DNA of 64,000 nucleotides from Bacteroidota bacterium (GCA_014382445.1 JACNJS010000066.1:1-64000), one strand, 5' to 3'; counted from the first letter of the stretch, positions 42,639-52,868 are shown. Notes: generated by a model from the letters alone, not told the origin. Translations and numbers: made by a program.

Positions 42639-45600
42639 TTAATAGAGCCACACACGAAGTAGCGATAATAATTTATCTTTTTCAACAGGTTTCGACAAAT
42701 ACTCGTTTGCGCCGGCGGCAATGCACTTATCTCTGTCTTCTTTCATAGCTTTGGCGGTTAAAGCAATTATTGGTAGTTTTTCGTATTTCTTAATTTTGCG
42801 TATACTTTTCATTGCTTCATAGCCATCCATTTCCGGCATCATGATGTCCATTAAAATCAGATCAACTTCACCGGATTCATTTAATTTATTAATACCATCT
42901 TTACCATTCCGTCCTACAATAACTTTTACTTTATAGCTTTCAAGCAGGCTGCTAATTGCAAAAACATTTCTCATATCGTCATCTACAACAAGAATTGTTT
43001 TGTCTTCCAACACATTATCTTTCCCATGTATTTTTTCAAGCATTTTTTTCTTTTCTTCGGGCAATTTTGACTCAACCTGATGGAGGAATAGGGTAGTTTC
43101 TGCCAAGAGCCTTTCAAAAGATCTGGCTCCTTTTAGTATGATGCTCTGGGAATATTTTTTTAATTTATCGTTTTGTTCGTGGGTAAGTTCATGACCCGTA
43201 TAAATCACTATTGGCAAATTGGTTCCTATTTGATCCTTCTTAAACCTTTCAAGTAATTCAAACCCGGTCATATCTTTAAGGCCTAAATCAAGAATCATGC
43301 AATCGAAATCTTCGGCCGAAACTTTGTCATAAGCTTCCTGTCCTGTTTCAACATCTGTAATAACAATATTTTCACTTTTCATCAAATTGATGATACTTTT
43401 TCTGGTTATCTTTTCATCTTCAACTATAATGAGCTTTTTAATTGGTTTGGAAATTATTGTTTCAATTTTTTCGAAAACACTATCAATCTGTTCTTTTTTA
43501 ACAGGTTTAGTCAGATAACCAATGGCACCCATCTTGAATGCTTTTATGTTGGTGTCAGCGGCAGTGATAAAATGAACCGGTATGTGGCGCGTTTTATAGT
43601 TTTGCTTTAACCTCTTCATTACTTCGTACCCATCCATGCCTGGTAATCCAATGTCAAGTATTATAGCCTTAGGATTGTGGTAGTCAGCCATGTGTAAACC
43701 AGTCTCTCCATCCAAAGCGATAATTGCTTTAAAATTATGATCATGGGCAAGGTTAAATAATACCGAGGCAAAATTATAATCATCTTCAATAATCAGAACT
43801 ACTCTATCCTGCTCATAAATGTTGTTAATGTCATCAGTTACATTTCTAGTGGTTTGTTTTATGGCAGGTTTGCTTTCTTTGAAAAGGGGGTCAAATTGTT
43901 TGTTTGAAATAATAGCTTCATTAGTGCTATTATCCAATATAGGAGTGAAATCCTCAGTTGAATCATCTTCTTCCTTACTCAATTTCAATTCATATGGTAA
44001 AAATAAAATAAACGTTGATCCTTTCCCTTCTTTACTACTCAATTGCATTTCTCCACCAAGTAGTTTAGAGAAGTTTCTTGAAATGTTAAGACCGAGGCCG
44101 TTGCCTCCGTATTTTCTGCTAGTAGTTCCGTCGGCTTGTTTAAATGCTTCAAAAATAACTTTTCGTTTTTCCTCAGGAATTCCGATACCGGAGTCAGATA
44201 CTGATATGGCTACAGTGTTGTTAACATTAAGTTCGGGGTTGCTAAATTTTACATTTTTTGATGGCTTGCTGATAATCATGCTAATTTCACCGGCAGAAGT
44301 GAATTTAATAGCATTTGAAAATAGGTTTTTAACAACTTGATATACTCGTTGAACATCGCTTATGATGCTTTTGGGAACGTTGTTATTTATTTTAATATTA
44401 AGCTTGAGACCTTTCTCTATCATTATTTCTCTGAAGGAAGATTCAACAAATGGTTTAAGGTCATCGAAATAAAGCTGTTCCGGATATAAATCTATCTTTC
44501 CGGATTCCACTTTTGACAGGTCCAAGATATCGTTTATAAGGTTTAACAAATCGTTGCCTGATGAATGAATTGTACTGGAGAATTGTAATTCCTTATCATC
44601 GAGATGCGTATTTTTGTTTTCAGCCAAAAGCTGTGATAGAACAATTATACTGTTTAATGGTGTACGGAGCTCATGCGACATATTTGCTAGAAATTCCGAT
44701 TTATATTTACTTGCAAGCTCAAGATCGATGGCTTTATTTTCAATGTCTTTTCTGGCAATCTCAAGTTCCTTATTTTTGATACGAATTGCATCCCTTTGTG
44801 TTTCCAAAGCTTGGCTTCTTTCTTCAAGCTCCTCATTTGTTACTTTAAGTTCTTCTTTTTGAGATTGAAGATTCTCCTCTGAAATTTTTAGTGCAGTGGT
44901 TTGCTCCTGGAGTTCCTCGTTGGTTTGGCGTAGTTCTTCCTGTTGAACCTCTAACTCTTTGGCCTGTTCCTGAGTTTGTTCAAGAAGTTCAAGAACTTTT
45001 AGGTGTGCCTGCAGTGTAATAATCGACAAAGCTGATTCGTTTACCGCTCTGTCAATAAATTTTAGTTCATTTTCAGATAATTTGTTTATCATCCCTAATT
45101 CCATTACAGCTATTACTTTATCGGACTTAACAAATGGAACAATTACAAATTGTTTAAGTTTTTGTTCACCGGCGCCATAGTCAAACATTGGGAGGTCTTC
45201 ATCAGTATTACCGTAGATAATTATGCTTTTTTTCTCGATAAAAGATTGCCCTATTACCCCTTCACCCGGCTTTAATACTCTCATTCTGATTTTGTCGTCG
45301 ATTTTTAAAGCATATGTTGATTTTAGATGTAACTCGTTTTCTTCAACTAAATAGATTAGTCCAATTTGTGCTCCTAAATAAGTACAGAAAAAAGTAATTA
45401 TAGCGTTAGTTAGTTCCTCAATATCATTTTTTCCTTTTATTGTACTTTCAAGTTGGTTCAAACCGGTTTTAAACCAGTCTTGTTGCTCGATTTCGATTGC
45501 ATTTTTTCGTAATGTTTCTGTCATGGTAAACAGTGATTTACCCAGACTATCGTTTTCACTTCTGGGTTTTATTCCTGTAGTGTAATCACCTTTTGCAATT

Positions 45601-47030
45601 TTGTTTGATTGCTCAACCACTGATTTAAGGCTGGTAATCATTTGATTAATAGAATTACCAAGTATATCGTCCTTGCTCCTAACCTCAACATTGTCGCTAT
45701 AATCTCCCTTGGCCATTAATTGAGCAACATTTGCGTATGAAGTAAGCGAACTAACCAGCTGATTAAAAGTTCTACTCATATCACCAACTTCGTTGGCCGG
45801 AGCTTTAATATTTTTAGATGTAAGCTTGCCAATTGCTACTTCTTTCCCCCAGGCAGACAATTGTTTAATTGGGCTGACAAACCAACGAGTAACCATTATT
45901 GAAATTAAGAAAACAAGAAGTATTGTAAGAATGAACGATATTTTAACAATATCGCTTAATCTTCGCGCATACGCAAAAGATTCTTTATGATCAATCTCCT
46001 CTATAAGTGCCCAATTTACACCAAGTGGTTCAAGTTCATCAATGGTTCTGTAGATGCCCATTGCATAATTTCCTTTTTCATCAGTATCGTAGTTAGATAC
46101 TTTTGCAATTTCAAGCTCTTTAGCAGTTAGATAATCCAAATCATTTTTATGCAACAAATAATCTCTCCACTCCAGGGTTTTTTTATTAGAGATTTTTTTG
46201 TTCAATATATCTGTTTTTTCACCAAAGCGAGTGGCGGATCTTAGTAACAAATCTTCACCAATGAGAAATGCCTGGCCAGTTTCACCATAACCGGTATTCT
46301 GCTGTATCATGCTGTTTAATCCGTCAATTGTAATTTGAAGTGTTAGCAAACCAATTGTTTGTCCGTCTTCATTTATAGCTGGTTCAATAAAAAAGCCTGA
46401 AATATTGTTGTAACTTGGGTTAAAGAATTCAAGATCTGAAAAAAGTGTTTTTCCGGTTTCTAATGATTTTCTGGCAGTTTCGCTCAGAAGTGTTGTTCGA
46501 AGATTTCCTGTAAATATGTTTTGCCCTAATATATCCTCATTTTTTATCGAAAAAAGCACGTTACCTGTATTATCAATAAACAAGAAGTTATAATAGTCGT
46601 TTTCCTTAATTAGTTTGTCAAATTCATTGTGAAGTTTTATTGTAGCTTTTTTCCACTTTTCTGTTTTTACAAATTCATCAGGCGGCAGCTCACTGTTTTT
46701 GAATTCCTTCTCTATCAATTCAAACACACTTAATCTTGCATATGATGATGCTGTTATTTTAAGTATATCCGTTGCACCATCAAAATAAGTGTTGATATAT
46801 TTTAGCCTGAGCTGAGATGATGAATTTAGCGATTTGTCTGCAACGATAGTCAGTCCATGATAGGCATTTAAGTAATTGATATAACTAACTGTTGCGAGGG
46901 GTATAAAAGATATAGCAAGAAACCACATTAATAAAGATTTGCCAACACCGATATATCTCCATGATTTTAATGAAAATTTCAGTTTTTCCCAGGTAGTGGA
47001 TTCATCGTAATTAAGAAAATCGTCGCTCAT
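42639..47030 (-). CDS. Membrane hybrid kinase: Cache-HAMP-GAF-coiled coil-HisKA-HATPase-3xREC
   Basis: Sensor of 1463 residues. Order: membrane helix (about 33-55), large periplasmic Cache-type sensor (about 56-360), second helix (about 363-386), HAMP and a second HAMP-like segment (about 387-530; SPIKQLSAWGKEVAIGKL, KGDYTTGIKPRSENDSLGKS), GAF (about 545-690), a Glu/Gln-rich coiled coil (about 690-785), HisKA with [20 protein letters not shown], HATPase with DTGIGIPEEKR-like sequence (DSGIGIPEE) and GGNGLGLNISRNFSKLLGG, then three receivers with DIGLPGMDG, DLGLKDMTG and DIMMPEMDG. The coiled coil consists of repeats such as EELRQTNEELQEQTTAL. It may be a methylation target for the neighbouring CheR/CheB. 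Ligand unknown. Confidence 0.93.
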   Translation of the reverse strand: MSDDFLNYDESTTWEKLKFSLKSWRYIGVGKSLLMWFLAISFIPLATVSYINYLNAYHGLTIVADKSLNSSSQLRLKYINTYFDGATDILKITASSYARLSVFELIEKEFKNSELPPDEFVKTEKWKKATIKLHNEFDKLIKENDYYNFLFIDNTGNVLFSIKNEDILGQNIFTGNLRTTLLSETARKSLETGKTLFSDLEFFNPSYNNISGFFIEPAINEDGQTIGLLTLQITIDGLNSMIQQNTGYGETGQAFLIGEDLLLRSATRFGEKTDILNKKISNKKTLEWRDYLLHKNDLDYLTAKELEIAKVSNYDTDEKGNYAMGIYRTIDELEPLGVNWALIEEIDHKESFAYARRLSDIVKISFILTILLVFLISIMVTRWFVSPIKQLSAWGKEVAIGKLTSKNIKAPANEVGDMSRTFNQLVSSLTSYANVAQLMAKGDYSDNVEVRSKDDILGNSINQMITSLKSVVEQSNKIAKGDYTTGIKPRSENDSLGKSLFTMTETLRKNAIEIEQQDWFKTGLNQLESTIKGKNDIEELTNAIITFFCTYLGAQIGLIYLVEENELHLKSTYALKIDDKIRMRVLKPGEGVIGQSFIEKKSIIIYGNTDEDLPMFDYGAGEQKLKQFVIVPFVKSDKVIAVMELGMINKLSENELKFIDRAVNESALSIITLQAHLKVLELLEQTQEQAKELEVQQEELRQTNEELQEQTTALKISEENLQSQKEELKVTNEELEERSQALETQRDAIRIKNKELEIARKDIENKAIDLELASKYKSEFLANMSHELRTPLNSIIVLSQLLAENKNTHLDDKELQFSSTIHSSGNDLLNLINDILDLSKVESGKIDLYPEQLYFDDLKPFVESSFREIMIEKGLKLNIKINNNVPKSIISDVQRVYQVVKNLFSNAIKFTSAGEISMIISKPSKNVKFSNPELNVNNTVAISVSDSGIGIPEEKRKVIFEAFKQADGTTSRKYGGNGLGLNISRNFSKLLGGEMQLSSKEGKGSTFILFLPYELKLSKEEDDSTEDFTPILDNSTNEAIISNKQFDPLFKESKPAIKQTTRNVTDDINNIYEQDRVVLIIEDDYNFASVLFNLAHDHNFKAIIALDGETGLHMADYHNPKAIILDIGLPGMDGYEVMKRLKQNYKTRHIPVHFITAADTNIKAFKMGAIGYLTKPVKKEQIDSVFEKIETIISKPIKKLIIVEDEKITRKSIINLMKSENIVITDVETGQEAYDKVSAEDFDCMILDLGLKDMTGFELLERFKKDQIGTNLPIVIYTGHELTHEQNDKLKKYSQSIILKGARSFERLLAETTLFLHQVESKLPEEKKKMLEKIHGKDNVLEDKTILVVDDDMRNVFAISSLLESYKVKVIVGRNGKDGINKLNESGEVDLILMDIMMPEMDGYEAMKSIRKIKKYEKLPIIALTAKAMKEDRDKCIAAGANEYLSKPVEKDKLLSLLRVWLY

Positions 47031-47063
47031 GCTTTTTAAATAAAGTTTATAACACTTTAGAAT

Positions 47064-49094
47064 TTAACTCTTACAATCAGTATACTTTTCAACTATAGCG
47101 TAAAGTTGATTTGGGTTAATAGGTTTAGATAAATAATAGTCCATGCCAGCAGCAAAACATTTTTCCTTATCTCCTTTCATTGCCAAAGCAGTCATTGCAA
47201 CTATTGGTATGTGGCTGCCTGAATCCTTCTCAAGTTTACGAATTTGTTCGGTTGTGCTAAAACCATCCATTTCAGGCATTTGTATATCCATCAGAATAAT
47301 ATTGAGGTTGCCCTGGTTCATTTTGAAGGCCTCCAATGCAAGTTTGCCATTTGCAGTGGCAATTACCTCCCACCCTTTTTTCTGAAGAAGCTGCGTAACA
47401 ATCTTCATATTAATTATTTGATCTTCGGCAATAAGTATTCTAACAGATTTAGTTTCAGGATGTTCAACGGGTTTAGTTTCTGCATCTTTATCTTCCATTT
47501 TGTCTCCTAATAATACCCAGTATTTATTATCAAAATAAGCTTTTATTTTAGTACGTAGTAGGGGTTTTGTAATGAAATCGTAGTTTTTTGTTTTTTGCAG
47601 CTTGTTAACTTCGATGGATGATTTTATTTGTGAAAGAAACACAATATCGAAATTATTTTCCGGGAATTGTGTGTTAAGTTTATCTACTATTTCATCACCC
47701 GTCATTCCGTTTAACATAAAATCAATAAATAACATGTCGAAATTTTCTTTATTCAGTATACTAACGGTTTCCTGAAACGATAAGGAGATTTTATTTTTTA
47801 ATCCACATACTGAAAGTATTTTCGAAAGCACCAGTGCGGCTTCTTTATTATTGTCGACAATAAGAATTTTGTAATTATCGCGCTTTATCAGGTCTTTAGT
47901 TGTGGAATCTTCTTCAGGCTGTATTCCTGCAATAAAGTTAAGAGTGAACATAAAGCTGCTCCCTTTATTAATTTTACTTTTTGCCGTAATATTTCCACCC
48001 ATAAGTTTAGCAAGCTTTTGAGAAATATTTAAGCCCAATCCGGTTCCGCCATGTGTACGGGTAGTGGAAGCATCAGCTTGTGTATAAGTGTCAAACAATC
48101 TTTCGATATCGTCATCTGAAATACCAACTCCTGTGTCAGTTACGCAAAATTCGAGTCTTACCTGCTCCTCAATATAATCAATAAGTACTATGGAAAGTTT
48201 AACAACTCCTTCCTCTGTAAATTTTATTGCGTTGTTGAGCAAGTTTATTAATATTTGCCTTAGCCTTAGCGGATCCCCAATTATCATATCCGGAATCTCA
48301 GAATCGATATCACAAATTAATTCATTTTGGCCTTCAATGGCCTTAATGCTAATTGTGTTAAAAATTCTTGCGACTAATTCTCCCAGGCTAAATTCAATTT
48401 CTTCAAGTTCAAGGGAATCAGCTTCAACTTTTGAAATATCAAGAATGTCATTTATTATTTCCAGAAGAGTTTCACCTGAATTTTTTATATCTTCTAATCT
48501 TTCTTTTTGCAATTCAGATATATCAGAATCTAGGAGCCCAAGGTCGGCCATACCGATTATTCCATTTAAAGGCGTCCTTATTTCATGACTCATTGAGGCT
48601 AAAAACAAACTTTTTGTGTTTGTTGCATTTACAGCAATATTTTTAGCATGCTCAAGTTCTTTAACCGTTGCCAGCAGTTTTTTGGTAGTATCCTGTAATT
48701 CACTCCTGTGTTTAAAAAACTCAATAAAGGCTTTTACTTTACTTTTAAGAATTTCCAGGTCGAGTGGTTTATATAAATAATCGATTGCTCCGGTTTGGTA
48801 GCCCTTAAAAATATGCTTTCTTTGTTTACTAATTGCAGTAACAAAAATTATCGGAATTTGCTTAGTTCTTTTATTACTGCGCATTATTTCGGCAGTTTCA
48901 AACCCGTCCATCCCGGGCATTTGTACGTCCATTAAAACAAGAGCGAAATCATGTTCGAGAAGTATTCCGAGTGCTTCGTTGCCTGAATTTGCTGTGAAAA
49001 TTTCTAATTCAGGACTTTCCAGTATTCCTTCGAGAGTGATGAGATTTTCCGGCCTGTCGTCAACAAGAAGGATATTGTACTTTGTAAGGTACAT
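47064..49094 (-). CDS. Hybrid histidine kinase: REC-HisKA-HATPase-REC-REC
   Basis: Soluble phosphorelay protein of 676 residues and the first gene of the operon. Order: receiver (about 6-122; DVQMPGMDG, K in YLYKPLD), coiled linker, HisKA with [20 protein letters not shown] (His near 172), HATPase_c with [27 protein letters not shown] and GGTGLGLNISQKLAKLMGG, a middle receiver of unusual type (about 418-530; LFIDFMLNGMTGDEIV, K in FITKPLL) and a final receiver (about 552-670; DIQMPEMDG, K in YLSKPIN). It shares the front architecture with the 530-residue kinase, suggesting duplication. A TACTTTTG box lies upstream. Confidence 0.94.
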   Translation of the reverse strand: MYLTKYNILLVDDRPENLITLEGILESPELEIFTANSGNEALGILLEHDFALVLMDVQMPGMDGFETAEIMRSNKRTKQIPIIFVTAISKQRKHIFKGYQTGAIDYLYKPLDLEILKSKVKAFIEFFKHRSELQDTTKKLLATVKELEHAKNIAVNATNTKSLFLASMSHEIRTPLNGIIGMADLGLLDSDISELQKERLEDIKNSGETLLEIINDILDISKVEADSLELEEIEFSLGELVARIFNTISIKAIEGQNELICDIDSEIPDMIIGDPLRLRQILINLLNNAIKFTEEGVVKLSIVLIDYIEEQVRLEFCVTDTGVGISDDDIERLFDTYTQADASTTRTHGGTGLGLNISQKLAKLMGGNITAKSKINKGSSFMFTLNFIAGIQPEEDSTTKDLIKRDNYKILIVDNNKEAALVLSKILSVCGLKNKISLSFQETVSILNKENFDMLFIDFMLNGMTGDEIVDKLNTQFPENNFDIVFLSQIKSSIEVNKLQKTKNYDFITKPLLRTKIKAYFDNKYWVLLGDKMEDKDAETKPVEHPETKSVRILIAEDQIINMKIVTQLLQKKGWEVIATANGKLALEAFKMNQGNLNIILMDIQMPEMDGFSTTEQIRKLEKDSGSHIPIVAMTALAMKGDKEKCFAAGMDYYLSKPINPNQLYAIVEKYTDCKS

Positions 49095-49133
49095 AGTAAG
49101 TTGTGTTTGGTTTATAACAAAATGTTATCTAAG

Positions 49134-49141
49134 CAAAAGTA
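49134..49141 (-). promoter_or_regulatory. -7 promoter box (TACTTTTG) for the signalling operon
   Basis: Exact TAnnTTTG match on the minus strand, 39 bases upstream of the 676-residue kinase ATG. Confidence 0.45.
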
Positions 49142-49197
49142 ATTTTTTTTGCTAATAAAAAAAACGGATTGTTATTATTTTTGTGTCCGATATTTTT

Positions 49198-52062
49198 TTA
49201 ACGATTGCAAATCGAACGGTAGTCGCACCATGTGCAACGCATTGTGTCAGTGGTTTGTTCGAACGGGGTTCCCGGATCTGTTATTTCACGTACTAATTTC
49301 ACGATTAATTCTTCAAATTCTATAAAATAATCCTGAATGTTGTTACGGTCTTTAAGTACCAGAGGTATAAACCCTTCCGATATATTACGAAGACTTATTA
49401 TACCTGTTTCCAGTTTATCAATATTGTACTGGCTGTTTAATAACCATGCGTAATAAATCACTTGAAAAGCTTTAGCATATTTTGGATCAATTAGTAGTTC
49501 TTCGCTGTTTTTTACAACCAGATCGTAAGGTGTTACCCTACCAGTTTTATAATCGATAATTCGAATTGTTCCGTCCGATAGGCTTTTATCAATTCTATCG
49601 ATAATTCCTTTAAATTTAATAATCAATTCCCCATCGCTTATAGCACTAATGAATTTAGTTTCGGTGCTTTGTAGTATTGCTGGTCGTTGACTAAGGTTTT
49701 TAATATCCCAGTGTAGAAAATTGTTGACATAATTGTGGGCTACTTCAAAAATTAGCAGATTTTTCCCGAAACTTAAGTCGCCGTTTTTGTAATAATATTT
49801 GAATTGGTTTGAAAGTATCTGGCGAGTTAACTGCAGTTGTTCTTTAATTGTTGTCGGGTGAATTTCTTTGCCAATCGTTGGTTTGTAGATTTCCTCTAGC
49901 GCAGCATGAATAACTGTACCAAAAGTATTAGCTTCAACTGATTCCTCAATCGTTTTATTAGTGTTTATTTTCAATATATTTGAAAAGTAAAACTTTAGAG
50001 AACATGTTATATAGCTGGTAAGAAGCGAGGGTGAGTACCCACTGTTGGCTATATCTGATAATTTAAGTTGTATTTGTTCGTTCTTTTCAATTCTAATTAT
50101 TTCGCCATCTGTTTTTTGGTTTTTCTTTTGAGAAATATCTGTAGTAATCAAACCACTGATTATATTTATAAGAGGGTTAATTTTTGATAACTCATTTTCA
50201 ATTTGCAGAATAAACCTGCTTTTTTCGCCACCTCCAAGTTTATCCGAGTCGGAACTGTAAATTAGTGAAATATTTTTCGCACATTGTAAAAGTCGATAAA
50301 AATGGTAGGCATAAATATCTGATTTGTCGGATGGTAACGGAAGCTGGTATTCTCGTCGAATATCCATTGGGATAAAAGAATCAAGATTATCTGTTTTAGG
50401 AATAATTCCTTCATTGGTTGAAAGAATATAAATGTTTTCAAAATCCAGATTTCGTGTTTCAAGCATACCCATTATCTGAATTCCATGCAATGGTTCGCCA
50501 ACAAGATTAATATTACTTTGGCTTATTAGCTGTCGTCCTATTTTTTTTATTGCCTTATAGTTTATAATGTTTTCATATTGAGTTATTAACTGTAATAATT
50601 TAGCAATAATTTTGATCAGTAGCTGTACTTGTTCTCGAATTAATATGTCGGGGTTGATACTGTTTGTAATTAAAGAAAAAAGGACATCCTTTAAACTCTC
50701 CAGTACAGTAATTATTTTATCTTTATTATTACTGTTTAATAGTCCCGAAAGAATGTGAAAAATATTTATGCCTTTTGAGTTAAATTGGTCTTCTAATTCT
50801 TTAAAAGTTATTATCGAAATGTTGTTAACAATCACATATTTAATTAATGCATCGCCTGAAGTATTATTGTTTTTTAATAACTGCTTAATTATAGGATTGT
50901 TAAGCAGAGATATTAAATCTGATGTGTAAATTCTTCCTCTGTTTTGTGATTTTGAGATCATCAAATCTATCCATGTAATAAAAAAATGCTCAATTTGACT
51001 ATTACTTAATGGAAAGCCAAGGGTTACATTATAGCGTATAGTTTGTTGGTCGCTTGTTTCAACTACCGGAAGAGAGTTTAGTAAAGGAATTAGAAGTCCC
51101 TCATCAGCAAGTACAATGGCAGTATTTAAAAATGAAGAGGGGTTTCTTTTTTGTGATGGATTATTAGAAGTAGCAAATTGTTTTTGCAATTCCTGACCAA
51201 TGAACTTTGCTTGTCCAACTTGCTTTGGTACTCCAAGTATTTTTATTTCTTTTTTAGAAGTGCTGAGGCTGTTTCCAATATTATCAGGTTCTTTAATTTT
51301 CAGTCGGTTAATTATTCGCCTAATGTGCTTGCCGGCTTCCTGCTGATTATTTTTACTGCCGTTTTCTTCAAAATAGTACTGGTCGACATCCCAAATAAAA
51401 TCTGTTTTGTAATTCTGATTTATGTAATCAAATATTCTTATTTCAGCTTCAGCAAGGGCATTTATTCCTACAATTAAAAAGTTATTCCATGAATGTTTTT
51501 TAACAAGCGCAGAAATATTTTCAGCAAGGTACCTGCTAATTAATCCCTGATAACCAGTCCCTTTTGAAATAAGCTTATTGCCCAGCTCATCATAATAGTC
51601 ATACATGGAATTAAAAAAGTGGAGATAGTTTTTTTGCAGTTTGGTTAGTGGTTGTCCGTTGGGATTCCATTGTTGAATAGCTTTTATTGCCGAAAGTTGT
51701 GTGAAAATATCTTTGGCATCTGCCATTGAGGTATCAATATCATTAAAGTCGGAAAGCATTACCGGAGCCCAGGTTAAAAATTCATCAATGGTTTTTGCCT
51801 CACTTCCTGCAATGTTTTCGTGTATTTTGAAAAGTTCAAAAAATATTGAAATATTATCGGCTTTTATTAATCCTGAAGCTCTTTGCATAAATTCGTCAAC
51901 AGGATAGAATTCGGGTAGCCAAACACTCTTCGTTGAAAGGTTTTTAATTTCTTCTTTTAAAAATACTTCCGAACGACGGTTAGGGAGGATAATAACGGAT
52001 TGCGCTCCAAAGTGTCCGTTATTAATTATTTTTTCAGCAGCTTGGTTAAGAAATTTCTTCAC
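49198..52062 (-). CDS. AddB-like PD-(D/E)XK nuclease family protein
   Basis: Large protein (954 residues) like the AddB/RexB subunit of double-strand-break resection enzymes. The N-terminal half resembles an inactivated UvrD-type helicase (opening IILPNRRSEVFLKEEI; LETRNLDFENIYILSTNEGI near 540, typical of AddB). The C-terminal nuclease domain has TFGTVIHAALEEIY (about 722), GIIDRIDKSLSDGTIRIIDY with the Asp and Lys of the PD-(D/E)XK site (TGRV follows), and an iron-sulphur cluster fold with one cysteine at TSYITCSLKFYF and the last three in CTWCDYRSIC near the end. The AddA helicase partner is not in the window. It starts two bases after the MurU-like gene. Confidence 0.85.
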   Translation of the reverse strand: MKKFLNQAAEKIINNGHFGAQSVIILPNRRSEVFLKEEIKNLSTKSVWLPEFYPVDEFMQRASGLIKADNISIFFELFKIHENIAGSEAKTIDEFLTWAPVMLSDFNDIDTSMADAKDIFTQLSAIKAIQQWNPNGQPLTKLQKNYLHFFNSMYDYYDELGNKLISKGTGYQGLISRYLAENISALVKKHSWNNFLIVGINALAEAEIRIFDYINQNYKTDFIWDVDQYYFEENGSKNNQQEAGKHIRRIINRLKIKEPDNIGNSLSTSKKEIKILGVPKQVGQAKFIGQELQKQFATSNNPSQKRNPSSFLNTAIVLADEGLLIPLLNSLPVVETSDQQTIRYNVTLGFPLSNSQIEHFFITWIDLMISKSQNRGRIYTSDLISLLNNPIIKQLLKNNNTSGDALIKYVIVNNISIITFKELEDQFNSKGINIFHILSGLLNSNNKDKIITVLESLKDVLFSLITNSINPDILIREQVQLLIKIIAKLLQLITQYENIINYKAIKKIGRQLISQSNINLVGEPLHGIQIMGMLETRNLDFENIYILSTNEGIIPKTDNLDSFIPMDIRREYQLPLPSDKSDIYAYHFYRLLQCAKNISLIYSSDSDKLGGGEKSRFILQIENELSKINPLINIISGLITTDISQKKNQKTDGEIIRIEKNEQIQLKLSDIANSGYSPSLLTSYITCSLKFYFSNILKINTNKTIEESVEANTFGTVIHAALEEIYKPTIGKEIHPTTIKEQLQLTRQILSNQFKYYYKNGDLSFGKNLLIFEVAHNYVNNFLHWDIKNLSQRPAILQSTETKFISAISDGELIIKFKGIIDRIDKSLSDGTIRIIDYKTGRVTPYDLVVKNSEELLIDPKYAKAFQVIYYAWLLNSQYNIDKLETGIISLRNISEGFIPLVLKDRNNIQDYFIEFEELIVKLVREITDPGTPFEQTTDTMRCTWCDYRSICNR

Positions 52063-52064
52063 GG

Positions 52065-52808
52065 CTATCTACTAGTTTGTTTGGCAATATTAATTTTTTC
52101 AATAGTTCCGAGGTCATGCCAAATTTCAGATTTGTCAATATACCCCGATATTATACCTGTACGTACAGGAGAATACGTATTATTTTTTACAATTTCGAGC
52201 CATGCATCAATAATTGAAAATTTACCTTTGAGGGTTATATGATCTATAAACTCGGGCTCTATTATATAAATTCCGCTAAATGCATACATTTCAAATTCTT
52301 TATGAGGTGTTGTAGACCATCTGAATTCATTTGTTCCCAGATTACACCAACCAATTAGATGCATAGAATTATTAAATAGCAATGCTCTTTGCGAATTGCG
52401 TTTTCTAACACACAGGGTTGCAATACTATTATCGTTTTTGTGGGATGCCACCAGATTTTGAATATTAATATTAGAAATAATATCAACATTATGAACAAGT
52501 ATGGGTTCGTTACCAGATATAAATTTTTGTGCATTTAGTATGGCGCCTCCTGTATCGAGAAGAAGCTGCCGTTCATCAGAAATCGAAATATTAACACCAA
52601 AATTGTTGTTTTCAGTAAGGTAGTCAATTATACTTTGCCCCAAATGGTGAATGTTGATCAAAAAATTATAAACACCCTGATTTTTTAAATTTTGAATAAC
52701 GGTCTCCAACATAGTTTTACCGTTAATCTCAATTAGGGCTTTTGGCTTGTTGTCCGTGATTTTTTTTAACCTGGTTCCTAGGCCTGCTGCCAGTATTATT
52801 GCTTTCAT
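52065..52808 (-). CDS. Sugar-1-phosphate nucleotidyltransferase (MurU-like)
   Basis: Nucleotidyltransferase of the NTP_transferase family, 247 residues. The pyrophosphorylase signature is ILAAGLGTRLKKITDNKPKA (about 5-24), followed by NIHHLGQSI, LLDTGGAILNA (about 84-94) and the metal-binding Asp in VHNVDIISNINI (about 106). Length and fold fit MurU, which makes UDP-MurNAc from MurNAc-1-phosphate in the cell-wall recycling bypass found in Pseudomonas and Bacteroidota; a mannose-1-phosphate guanylyltransferase is the alternative. The MurU reading is supported by the AmgK-like kinase gene just upstream, its usual partner. Confidence 0.85.
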   Translation of the reverse strand: MKAIILAAGLGTRLKKITDNKPKALIEINGKTMLETVIQNLKNQGVYNFLINIHHLGQSIIDYLTENNNFGVNISISDERQLLLDTGGAILNAQKFISGNEPILVHNVDIISNINIQNLVASHKNDNSIATLCVRKRNSQRALLFNNSMHLIGWCNLGTNEFRWSTTPHKEFEMYAFSGIYIIEPEFIDHITLKGKFSIIDAWLEIVKNNTYSPVRTGIISGYIDKSEIWHDLGTIEKINIAKQTSR

Positions 52809-52815
52809 TTGTTAT

Positions 52816-52859
52816 TTGGTCATTAGTTGATTAGTTATTAGATAATTGGTTATTAAACA
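52816..52859. repeat. Heptad array, TTRGTNA family, second locus
   Basis: TTGGTCA, TTAGTTG, (A), TTAGTTA, TTAGATA, (A), TTGGTTA, TTAAACA: six seven-base units with two single-base slips, filling the 60-base spacer between the AmgK-RapZ gene and the MurU-like gene. Confidence 0.65.
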
Positions 52860-52868
52860 ACAACTGGT

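Noticed and set aside
43819-44340. 173-codon plus-strand frame opposite the 1463-residue kinase
   Set aside because: Antisense to HATPase and linker motifs that are clearly coding; no domain, no promoter box.
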